Assembly (NCBI GenBank): GCA_964510345.1
Contig: CAZEBB010000002.1
Location: forward strand, 59,119-123,118
Source of the DNA: JAAYQA01 sp964510345
GTDB taxonomy: Bacteria > Bacillota > Clostridia > Tissierellales > Peptoniphilaceae
DNA length: 64,000 bases
Direction: 5' to 3'
Positions 31,501 through 39,170 of the stretch are shown here, piece after piece. The position numbers were made by a program, and so were the translations under genes. The notes beneath the pieces are model-generated. The model did not search any database. It saw only the letters and a list, made by a program, of their open reading frames with translations, and was not told where the DNA came from. Each line of letters begins with the position of its first letter. Position 1 is the stretch's first letter.

Positions 31501-32760
31501 CTACGACGCGGTGTCTTTTTTCGTTTTTACCTTCTGCTTATCTTCGTACACGAGTTTCGGTTCTTTCTTCTCGGTAATGACATCCTCCGTCACGTAGCAT
31601 TTGGACAGATCGGTACACGAGGGAATCTCGAACATGGTCTCCAAAAGACTCTCTTCGACGATGGACTTGAGCCCGCGGGCCCCGGTTTTTCTCGCAAAGG
31701 CCTTCTCGGCGATCGCCTTCAGGGCTTTGTCGTCGAATTCGAGTTCGACGCCATCCATCGCGAACAACGCCTTGTACTGTTTCACGAGAGCATTCTTCGG
31801 CTCCGTCAGGATGCGAACCAAAGTGTCCACATCGAGCGCATGCAAACTCACCACGACGGGGATACGGCCCACAAATTCGGGGATCATACCGTATTGCAGC
31901 AGGTCTTCCGGCTCCAGCCCTTTGAGGATCTCTCCGATGTCTTTTTCTTCTCTCGTGCGAACGTCGGCTCCAAAGCCCATCGCTTTCGTCTGGCTCCGGT
32001 TTTCAATCATCTTTTCGATGCCTTCAAACGCACCGCCCACAATAAACAAGATATTCGTGGTATCCACTTGAATATACTCTTGTTGCGGGTGTTTGCGCCC
32101 GCCCTGCGGCGGCACATTCGCCGTCGTGCCCTCGATGATTTTCAAAAGCGCCTGTTGTACGCCTTCACCGCTGACATCGCGCGTAATCGACGGGTTCGCC
32201 GTCTTTCTCGTGACCTTGTCGATCTCGTCGATATAGATGATGCCCCGCTCCGCGCGTTCGATATCGTAGTCGGCCGCCTGTACGAGCTTGAGCACGACAT
32301 TCTCGACGTCTTCCCCGACATAACCCGCCTCCGTTAAGCTGGTCGCATCCGCAATGGCAAACGGCACATCCAAAATATTGGCCAGCGTCTGCGCGAGCAT
32401 CGTCTTCCCGCTTCCGGTCGGTCCGATGAGCATAATATTGCTCTTTTGGATCTGTACGTCGTCTTCTGCTCCGATTTGTTCGATTCGTTTGTAATGATTA
32501 TAGACGGCAACCGCCAATGCTTTTTTTGCGCTCTCCTGCCCGATGACATAGGAATCCAAGATCTCTTTGATCTCTTTCGGCTTCGGAATCTCGCCCCACT
32601 CTTTATCCTCGGGGGTATCCTCTTGGTCGATGATGTCCATGCACAGTTGGATGCATTCGTCGCAAATAAAGACATTGGGGCCTGCAATGATCCGCTTAAC
32701 CTGATCTTGCGTCTTTCCGCAGAACGAGCAGGCGATGTCTTTGTCGTGATATTTTGCCAT
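31501..32760 (-). CDS. clpX: ClpX, ATP-binding subunit of Clp protease
   Basis: A 419-residue AAA+ unfoldase. The zinc finger has C11, C14, C33 and C36 in CSFC...CDEC. Walker A is GPTGSGKT, and the pore loop and the ClpP-docking IGF-type loop regions are in place. It recognises tagged substrates and feeds them to ClpP, encoded one base upstream. Confidence 0.98.
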   Translation of the reverse strand: MAKYHDKDIACSFCGKTQDQVKRIIAGPNVFICDECIQLCMDIIDQEDTPEDKEWGEIPKPKEIKEILDSYVIGQESAKKALAVAVYNHYKRIEQIGAEDDVQIQKSNIMLIGPTGSGKTMLAQTLANILDVPFAIADATSLTEAGYVGEDVENVVLKLVQAADYDIERAERGIIYIDEIDKVTRKTANPSITRDVSGEGVQQALLKIIEGTTANVPPQGGRKHPQQEYIQVDTTNILFIVGGAFEGIEKMIENRSQTKAMGFGADVRTREEKDIGEILKGLEPEDLLQYGMIPEFVGRIPVVVSLHALDVDTLVRILTEPKNALVKQYKALFAMDGVELEFDDKALKAIAEKAFARKTGARGLKSIVEESLLETMFEIPSCTDLSKCYVTEDVITEKKEPKLVYEDKQKVKTKKDTAS

Positions 32761-32761
32761 A

Positions 32762-33346
32762 TTATTCGTGTTTCTCGATGACTTCGTCGATGATGCCGTA
32801 TTCTTTTGCCTGTTGTGCCGTCATGTAGAAGTCGCGGTCGGTGTCGCGCGCGATTTTCTCTAACGACTGACCGGTTTTTTCCGCCAAAATCTCATTCATG
32901 CGTTGTCTCGTCATGATGATCTTCTCGGCTTGAATGCGGATGTCCTCCGCTTGGCCTTGTGCGCCGCCCAACGGCTGGTGAATCATCACATCGGCATTCG
33001 GCAGAGCAAAGCGCTTGCCGCTGGCACCGGCTGCCAACAAAAATGCGCCCATCGATGCCGCTTGCCCGATGCAGATTGTCGAAACGTCGGACTTGATATA
33101 TTGCATGGTGTCATAAATCGCCATACCGGCGGTAATGACGCCGCCCGGTGAATTGATATAGATCTGAATGTCCTTCCCCGGGTTTTCCGCGTCGAGAAAC
33201 AGCAACTGTGCGACGACCAGATCGGCGGTCACATTGTTGATCTCTCCGCTAATAAAAATGATTCTTTCCTTTAGCAGACGCGAGTAGATGTCATACGAAC
33301 GCTCGCCTCGGTTCGTCTGCTCGATTACCATAGGAACTAAAGCCAT
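32762..33346 (-). CDS. clpP: ClpP, proteolytic subunit of Clp protease
   Basis: A 194-residue serine protease that forms a tetradecameric chamber. The triad is S98 (QAASMGA), H123 (MIHQPLGG) and D172 (DRDFYM), which places it squarely in the family. It is preceded by tig and followed by clpX. Confidence 0.98.
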   Translation of the reverse strand: MALVPMVIEQTNRGERSYDIYSRLLKERIIFISGEINNVTADLVVAQLLFLDAENPGKDIQIYINSPGGVITAGMAIYDTMQYIKSDVSTICIGQAASMGAFLLAAGASGKRFALPNADVMIHQPLGGAQGQAEDIRIQAEKIIMTRQRMNEILAEKTGQSLEKIARDTDRDFYMTAQQAKEYGIIDEVIEKHE

Positions 33347-33372
33347 ATTTGCCTCCCTTTCTGATCCAGGGG

Positions 33373-34749
33373 CTATTCGTCTTGCCCCTCTTCACCCGCA
33401 TGCTCGTGATCGTGATCATGATCGTGGTCATGGTCGTGATCGTGGTCATGCTTCGGTTCGACTTCTACGAAGTTCATCTCTTGTACGAGTGCTTCGATTG
33501 TCTTTTGTATTTTCAAATTCTCAGCCAGCATGTCGTGACGATTATCGGTTAAGAATTTGCGATAGTCTTCTTTTTTATCGTCATTCATCGTTTCGATGAG
33601 CTCTTCGATCTTTTCTTCCAGCTCTTCTTCCGAAACGGCGACTTCTATTTGCTCTTTTAACGCTTCCAACAGAAGATCCGCTTGCAGGCGCTTTTCCGCC
33701 TTAGGTTTTAGTTCATTGCGAACGTCGGCTTCGGTCTTTTGCAGGATGTTCATATATTGATCCATGCCGATGCCCATTTGCTGAATCTCTCTGGCCATCT
33801 CTTCGTATTCATGGTCGATTTGATGCTCGATCATCGATGCGGGGATCGTGACTTCCGACACTTCGATCAGCTTCTCGATCGCGCCGTTTTCTTTTTCGAT
33901 GCCGATGCGTTTGTCGAGCTCTGCTTGGAGTCCGCCGCGGATGTCCGCACGGTATTCATCCAATGTGTTAAACTCGCTGACATCGAGCGCAAAATCGTCA
34001 TCCAACTCGGGGAGTTGCTTTTCTTTGATCTCGTGAAGGGTCACATCGAAGCGCGCATCTTTTCCTGCCAGATGCTCTGCATAGTTTTCGGGGAATGTCA
34101 CTTGAATTGAGAAGGACTCGCCCGCATTGTGGCCGACGACTTGGTCTTCAAAGCCCGGAATGAACGATCCGGAACCCAAGGTCAGCTCATAGCCTTCCCC
34201 TTTTCCGCCGTCAAATGCGACATCGTCCAAGAACCCTTCGTAGTCGATGGTGGTGATATCGCCGTCTTGTGCGGCGCGATCCGTCACGGTCAGGATTCTC
34301 GCATTGGCTTCTCTCTGTTCGTTCAGCTTGATGTCGACTTGCTCATCTGTCACTTCGTATTTGGGGATCTCAACGGTGGCGCCTTTATAGTCTCCGATCA
34401 CGGGAACCGGTTTGATGTCCACCGAGAACTTGACTTTGACATCCGCTCCCTTTTCGATATCGTCGACATCGACGTCCGGTTGAGAGACCGGGCTTAACTC
34501 CAATTCTTCGACGGCGCTTTCAAAAATCTCCGGAAGCACTTCGTTGAGCGCATCTTCATAAAACAGGCTATCTCCATAGCTTCTTTCTAAGAGTTTACGG
34601 GGAGCTTTCCCCTTACGAAAACCGGGGATGCTGAAGTGATGTCGGTTTTTACGATAGGCGGTTTCAACCGCACGTTCAAAATCCGCGGACGGAATTTCTG
34701 CGGTAAATACCGCGTTATTATTTTCTTTCGATACTAGTACTGCACTCAT
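33373..34749 (-). CDS. tig: Trigger factor with a His-Asp repeat tail
   Basis: A 458-residue ribosome-bound chaperone and peptidyl-prolyl isomerase. The N-terminal signature GFRKGKAPRK, the FKBP-like domain (about 150-240) and the helical C-terminal arms are present. The ATG at 34749 (MSAVLVSK) follows AGGAGG. The unusual part is the C-terminus: after VEPK the chain is eight DH/EH-type repeats before an acidic end, likely a metal-binding tail, reminiscent of SlyD or HypB tails. The DNA behind it is a degenerate 6 bp repeat. It is the first gene of the tig-clpP-clpX-lon-engB run. Confidence 0.95.
   Translation of the reverse strand: MSAVLVSKENNNAVFTAEIPSADFERAVETAYRKNRHHFSIPGFRKGKAPRKLLERSYGDSLFYEDALNEVLPEIFESAVEELELSPVSQPDVDVDDIEKGADVKVKFSVDIKPVPVIGDYKGATVEIPKYEVTDEQVDIKLNEQREANARILTVTDRAAQDGDITTIDYEGFLDDVAFDGGKGEGYELTLGSGSFIPGFEDQVVGHNAGESFSIQVTFPENYAEHLAGKDARFDVTLHEIKEKQLPELDDDFALDVSEFNTLDEYRADIRGGLQAELDKRIGIEKENGAIEKLIEVSEVTIPASMIEHQIDHEYEEMAREIQQMGIGMDQYMNILQKTEADVRNELKPKAEKRLQADLLLEALKEQIEVAVSEEELEEKIEELIETMNDDKKEDYRKFLTDNRHDMLAENLKIQKTIEALVQEMNFVEVEPKHDHDHDHDHDHDHDHEHAGEEGQDE
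33405..33450. repeat. Degenerate 6 bp tandem repeat in tig
   Basis: About seven to eight copies of a GTGATC/ATGGTC-type hexamer encode the alternating His-Asp tail of trigger factor. Such tracts can change copy number by slippage without breaking the frame. Confidence 0.85.
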
Positions 34750-34783
34750 AATAGGCCTCCTGTAATCCATACTCTAATATCAT

Positions 34784-34789
34784 AGTATA
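34784..34789 (-). promoter_or_regulatory. Candidate -10 of tig
   Basis: TATACT on the minus strand about 35 bp before the tig start, with only a weak -35 (TTAGGG at 16 bp). I see no CtsR-type repeat or CIRCE element. Confidence 0.35.
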
Positions 34790-34829
34790 CCACATTTACC
34801 AATAACCCTAACACCCGCCAAATGGAGTG

Positions 34830-34860
34830 AAAAGGACCTCCTCATTACCTGAGCAGGTCC
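34830..34860 (-). terminator. Terminator of the opp operon
   Basis: GGACCT-CTCA paired with TGAG-AGGTCC around TTACC, with one mismatch, followed on the minus strand by TTTTC. It closes the small membrane protein gene and the opp operon before tig. Confidence 0.7.
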
Positions 34861-34865
34861 CTTGA

Positions 34866-35102
34866 CTACTTCATAAATAGAAAGAACAGAAAATAGCAAA
34901 GTATGATCACCAGCGCACCGCCGAATACATACGGCAGGATCACTTGATAGCCGGCGATGATCATCGCGAATAAATCCTTTTTGGTAAAGTTAAAGGGCTC
35001 CTGTTCGTTGAGTCCCTCAACGATCTCGCGCGCTTCTTGTTCCCTCTCTCTGATCGACTTATTGTCTGCCTTTGATTTCTTCGGCGAAGTGACACCTGAC
35101 AA
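34866..35102 (-). CDS. Small membrane protein at the end of the opp operon
   Basis: A 78-residue protein with a highly charged N-terminal half (about residues 1-43) and one or two hydrophobic segments (about 44-77, ending in LCYFLFFLFMK). It begins at TTG, seven bases after AGGAGGAG, and the start region lies inside the end of oppF (44 bp overlap in another frame). I recognise no family. Its place suggests a role with or near the peptide importer, but nothing proves it. Confidence 0.6.
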   Translation of the reverse strand: MSGVTSPKKSKADNKSIREREQEAREIVEGLNEQEPFNFTKKDLFAMIIAGYQVILPYVFGGALVIILCYFLFFLFMK

Positions 35103-36060
35103 AGTGCTCTCCTCCTAAATCTCTCCACTCGGGGATCTCCTCCGAGCAAAGGTCTTTCTTGTACGGACATCTCGTGTGGAACTTGCATCCCGTCGGCGGA
35201 TTGGCCGGGCTTGGGATGTCGCCTTCCAGTAGGATCCGCTGACGTTTCATCTTCGGATTCGGCACGGGGATCGCCGATAACAACGCCTGCGTGTACGGAT
35301 GCATCGGGTTGTTGAAGATCTCCTCGCGCTCCGCGAGTTCCATCATCGAGCCGAGATACATAACGCCGACCCGGTGCGAGATATAGCGCACGACGCTCAG
35401 GTCATGTGAGATGAACATATACGAGAAGCCGTGCTCCTGCTGCAGCTCCGTCAGCAAATTGATGATCTGCGATTGGATGGATACGTCCAACGCCGATACC
35501 GGCTCGTCCGCCACGATAAAGGACGGGTTCAGAGCCAATGCGCGGGCAATGCCGATCCGCTGACGCTGCCCGCCGGAAAACTCATGCGGATAGCGGTTCA
35601 GATGGTACTTGGCCAGTCCGCATTTGCGGACGACTTCTGTAATGTAGTCGTTGAGCTCTTTCCCCTTTTTGAAGATATTGTGCTCCGTCAAGCCTTCTGC
35701 GACGATGCTCGATACATTCATACGGGGATTCAGCGAACTGTACGGGTCCTGGAAGATGATCTGAATCTCCTTGCGGAGTTCTTTCAGTTCATCGGCGGGA
35801 AGGGAGAAGATCGGTTTGTCTTTATAGAAGACTTCGCCGGCCGTCGGTTCCAACAACTTCAGTGCGGTACGACCCAAGGTCGATTTTCCGCAGCCCGATT
35901 CTCCGACGATTCCCAGGGTTTCACCTTCGTAGATCGTAAAGGAAACGTCGTCGACAGCCTTGACGTCGCCGATTTTTCGGCGAAGCATTCCTTGCGTGAT
36001 CGGGAAATATTTTTTTAAGTTTTTTGCTTCGAGGATGACATTACGATTGGTTTCTTGCAT
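35059..36060 (-). CDS. oppF: Oligopeptide ABC transporter ATP-binding protein OppF
   Basis: A 333-residue ABC ATPase: Walker A GESGCGKST, signature FSGGQRQR, Walker B FIVADEPVSALD. The C-terminal peptide-importer extension with the cluster-like cysteines CKFHTRCPYKKDLC is present. I start at the ATG at 36060 (MQETNRNV), which follows GGAGGAGG; it overlaps the oppD end by 20 bp. It pairs with OppD. Confidence 0.95.
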   Translation of the reverse strand: MQETNRNVILEAKNLKKYFPITQGMLRRKIGDVKAVDDVSFTIYEGETLGIVGESGCGKSTLGRTALKLLEPTAGEVFYKDKPIFSLPADELKELRKEIQIIFQDPYSSLNPRMNVSSIVAEGLTEHNIFKKGKELNDYITEVVRKCGLAKYHLNRYPHEFSGGQRQRIGIARALALNPSFIVADEPVSALDVSIQSQIINLLTELQQEHGFSYMFISHDLSVVRYISHRVGVMYLGSMMELAEREEIFNNPMHPYTQALLSAIPVPNPKMKRQRILLEGDIPSPANPPTGCKFHTRCPYKKDLCSEEIPEWRDLGGEHFVRCHFAEEIKGRQ

Positions 36061-37033
36061 TTCTGACCTCCTCCGCATGGTGACAACGCACCTTATGCCC
36101 TTGCTCGATCTCTCTAAGCTCCGGCATCTCTTTCACGCAGATCTCCGTGCGATACTTGCAGCGCGGGTTGAAGTAACAACCTTCTGGCAAATAGAGCGGG
36201 TTGGGGACCGATCCTTCGATCGTTTCTAAGCGCGTCTTCCCTAGGTTTAGCGACGGAATCGACTGCATGAGACCAATGGTATACGGATGCATCGGTCGTT
36301 CGAACAGGTCCACCACAGGGGCGTCCTCGACGACTTTGCCTGCGTACATGACGATGACGTGGTCACTCATCTCCGCGACGACCGCCAAGTCATGGGTGAT
36401 CAGCATGATCGCCGTATTCAACCGCGTCTTGAGGTCATTCATCAGATCCAGAATCTGTGCTTGAATCGTCACGTCCAAGGCCGTTGTCGGCTCGTCTGCG
36501 ATCAGGAGTTTCGGCTGGCATGCCAAAGCCATCGCGATCATTACGCGCTGGCGCATTCCGCCGGACAACTGATGCGGGTACTCGGAGATGATCTTTTCCG
36601 CACGTGGGATATTGACGAGCTTCAGCATCTCTTCGGCTCGTTTCATGGCTTGTTCTTCCGTCATGTCCTGATGTAGAATCAGCGCTTCTGAGATCTGCTC
36701 TCCGACGGTAAATACCGGGTTGAGCGAGGTCATCGGCTCCTGGAAGATCATGGAGATGTCGTTGCCGCGAATTTTTCGCATTTGTTGGTCGGTGGCTTTG
36801 GTCAGGTCGATGCCGTTAAACAGCACCTCGCCGCCGGCAATACGTCCCGGAGGCGTAGGAATCAATCGTAAAATCGACATCGAGGTAACGGATTTTCCGC
36901 ACCCGGATTCCCCTACGATGCCGATGGTTTCCCCGGCATTGACAGAAAAATCGACACCATCGACAGCCTTTACGACTCCGTCATCGGAGTCAAAATAGGT
37001 TTTCAGGTCTTTTACTTGTAAGAGTTTTTCCAA
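36041..37033 (-). CDS. oppD: Oligopeptide ABC transporter ATP-binding protein OppD
   Basis: A 330-residue ABC ATPase: Walker A GESGCGKSV, signature LSGGMRQR, Walker B LLIADEPTTALD. The C-terminal cysteine motif CYFNPRCKYRTEIC is of the Opp/Dpp type. The start is TTG at 37033, six bases after AAGGAGT (MEKLLQVKDLKTYF); an upstream ATG would add residues from the oppC end. OppD and OppF form the heterodimeric motor. Confidence 0.95.
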   Translation of the reverse strand: MEKLLQVKDLKTYFDSDDGVVKAVDGVDFSVNAGETIGIVGESGCGKSVTSMSILRLIPTPPGRIAGGEVLFNGIDLTKATDQQMRKIRGNDISMIFQEPMTSLNPVFTVGEQISEALILHQDMTEEQAMKRAEEMLKLVNIPRAEKIISEYPHQLSGGMRQRVMIAMALACQPKLLIADEPTTALDVTIQAQILDLMNDLKTRLNTAIMLITHDLAVVAEMSDHVIVMYAGKVVEDAPVVDLFERPMHPYTIGLMQSIPSLNLGKTRLETIEGSVPNPLYLPEGCYFNPRCKYRTEICVKEMPELREIEQGHKVRCHHAEEVRNARNQS

Positions 37034-37043
37034 GGGATACTCC

Positions 37044-38117
37044 TTATCTCGATTTCGGGTCGATCGCGTCGCGCATGCCGTCACCGATCAGGTTGATACT
37101 CATAACGGTCAGGAAGATCGCAAGACCCGGCGGGATCCATTGCCACGGTCGATGCTGCAGGTTATACATACTGGAGCCTGCATTGATCAGGTTCCCCCAT
37201 GTCGGCGTGCTGGGCGGCACCCCAAGTCCTAAGAAGGACAGCGCCGCTTCCGAGAGGATGGCACCGGCCATGCCGATGGTCGCGTTAACGATGATATAGG
37301 CAATCGTATTGGGCAGAAGGTGTCTCGTGATAATGCGTGCGTCTCGGACGCCCAGTGCCTTGGCTGCCTGTACAAATTCCATTTCGCGAAGTGACAGGAT
37401 CTGTCCGCGGATCATCCGCGCAAGTCCCGGCCAGGAGAGAAAACCGATGATGGCGATAACCAACAGGAGTTTCTGGTTTGCCGTTACCTGTGAGCCGAGC
37501 ATCGCCGATACGGTGATCGCGAGCGGCGTAAACGGGAAGGACTGCACGATTTCCAAGAATCGCATCAGCAAGTTGTCGATCCAACCGCCGTAATATCCGG
37601 CAACACCTCCCACCAGCATCCCGATGAGAACTTGAATCGCAACAGCGACGACGCCGACGAGCAACGAGACTTGTCCGCCCTGCATCATGCGGGCAAACAT
37701 ATCACGGCCGACCATATCGGTACCGAGCCAGAAGTCTCCGGACGGCGGCGCATTACGAAATGCGCGGTTGATGCGAATGGATGCGTCCGAATCGCCGAAG
37801 ACCATAAACGCCAACACGGCGAGAAGAATCGCCATGAAGATGACCAGTCCTGCGACCGCGATCTTTCGGCTGAAGAATCGCTTGCGGATGAGCATCCCCG
37901 GCGTATAAATCTTCTGCTTCGCTTCTGCTTCGGAAATGATCAGCGCGTTGTCGTCGATAAATGCATCGGCTTTTTGCGCCGCTTCCACGCGGTCCAAATT
38001 ATCGATCCCCGGGTTTCGAATCAGATCATGGTCCTGATCCGCTTTTTGTTCTGCCTCTTTGACGGCATCGGGGTTGTTTTCAATTTCAGAGATTTTTTTC
38101 GTATCTTTCGGGTCCAT
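37044..38117 (-). CDS. oppC: Oligopeptide ABC transporter permease OppC
   Basis: A 357-residue permease with six membrane helices and the cytoplasmic coupling loop EMEFVQAAKALGVRDARIITRH. It has an extra-long charged N-terminal region of about 80 residues before the first helix, longer than in typical OppC. GSDASIRINRAF and FWLGTDMVGRDMFARM are typical. It pairs with OppB. Confidence 0.94.
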   Translation of the reverse strand: MDPKDTKKISEIENNPDAVKEAEQKADQDHDLIRNPGIDNLDRVEAAQKADAFIDDNALIISEAEAKQKIYTPGMLIRKRFFSRKIAVAGLVIFMAILLAVLAFMVFGDSDASIRINRAFRNAPPSGDFWLGTDMVGRDMFARMMQGGQVSLLVGVVAVAIQVLIGMLVGGVAGYYGGWIDNLLMRFLEIVQSFPFTPLAITVSAMLGSQVTANQKLLLVIAIIGFLSWPGLARMIRGQILSLREMEFVQAAKALGVRDARIITRHLLPNTIAYIIVNATIGMAGAILSEAALSFLGLGVPPSTPTWGNLINAGSSMYNLQHRPWQWIPPGLAIFLTVMSINLIGDGMRDAIDPKSR

Positions 38118-38124
38118 AGTTCAC

Positions 38125-39087
38125 CTACTCTACTTTAACGCGCGGGTCAACCAGCGCATAACCGATGTCGGCAAACAGATTGCCCATCAGCGTTAAGAAC
38201 GCAAAGAATACGTTAAGCGCCATGACGAGATTGTAGTCGCGGTCAAACACGGCTTGGATCAGCATATTCCCGATCCCCGGCCACATAAACGTACGCTCAA
38301 GGATCGCAGCACCGGAGAATAACCCCGGGATGGAAGCACCGATCAATGTGACGATCGGGATCAGCGCGTTACGAAATGCATGTTTGTAAATAACGACTTT
38401 CTCGCTTAAACCTTTGGAGCGCGCGGTACGCACATAGTCCTGTTTGATGACTTCCAACATACTGGTACGCGTATAGCGCACAGTCGATGCCAGAGAGCCT
38501 AAGGTCAATACCACGGCAGGCAAAGCCAAGTGTTTCATGACGTCCAAAAACCGGGCGACACCGGTCGCGTTCAACCCCGGGGTCTGTTTCCCCGAGAATG
38601 GGAACATTTGCAATTTTGCAGAGAAGAAATACAACAGCAAAAGTCCGAAGAAGAACGATGGCATCGATATCCCGATGACCGAAAAGACAGTCCAGAACGA
38701 ATCAAAGGCGGAGTACTGCTTGACGGCCGATATGATTCCTATTGGAATCGAAATTAAGAATGCCAGTAAATATACGACGATATTGAGGATAAATGAGTTC
38801 CAGAGGCGATCCGGAACGATTTCGATGACCGGCTGCATGTATTTGGATGACTTTCCGAAGTCTCCCGTGATGATGCGGCCCAGCCACTTTGCGTATTGAA
38901 GCGGTACGGAGTCGTTGAGGCCCAGTGCTTCGCGCTGCAGCTCGATCGACTCTTTGGTTGCACGCGGATCCAATCCCATTCCGATGGAATCGCCGGGTGC
39001 CAGTTTCATGATCCCGAAGATAACGATCGAGATGATCAATAATACGGGGATCATGTGCAGTAATCGTTTGAGGATATACTTTATCAT
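38125..39087 (-). CDS. oppB: Oligopeptide ABC transporter permease OppB
   Basis: A 320-residue permease with six membrane helices and the coupling loop IKQDYVRTARSKGLSEKVVIYKH in the usual position. The N-terminal YILKRLLHMIPVLLIISIV is the standard OppB opening. It forms the channel with OppC. It is separated from oppA by an 83 bp gap holding a strong hairpin. Confidence 0.95.
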   Translation of the reverse strand: MIKYILKRLLHMIPVLLIISIVIFGIMKLAPGDSIGMGLDPRATKESIELQREALGLNDSVPLQYAKWLGRIITGDFGKSSKYMQPVIEIVPDRLWNSFILNIVVYLLAFLISIPIGIISAVKQYSAFDSFWTVFSVIGISMPSFFFGLLLLYFFSAKLQMFPFSGKQTPGLNATGVARFLDVMKHLALPAVVLTLGSLASTVRYTRTSMLEVIKQDYVRTARSKGLSEKVVIYKHAFRNALIPIVTLIGASIPGLFSGAAILERTFMWPGIGNMLIQAVFDRDYNLVMALNVFFAFLTLMGNLFADIGYALVDPRVKVE

Positions 39088-39125
39088 GGTGTCTCCTTAC
39101 TGTGCTATGTAAGCCCTTACGAAGA

Positions 39126-39149
39126 CAAACCCGGAATCTTCCGGGTTTG
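39126..39149 (-). terminator. Hairpin between oppA and oppB
   Basis: A perfect 11 bp stem CAAACCCGGAA/TTCCGGGTTTG with a 2 nt loop. The tail on the minus strand (TCTTCG) has no strong T-run, so it may be a partial terminator or an mRNA end protector that keeps oppA more abundant than oppBCDF. Confidence 0.55.
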
Positions 39150-39170
39150 CCATCCGTTGGGTGTTCGATC

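Noticed and set aside
33405..33450. Short repeats that could suggest a CRISPR
   Set aside because: They are a 6 bp coding repeat in tig with no spacers.
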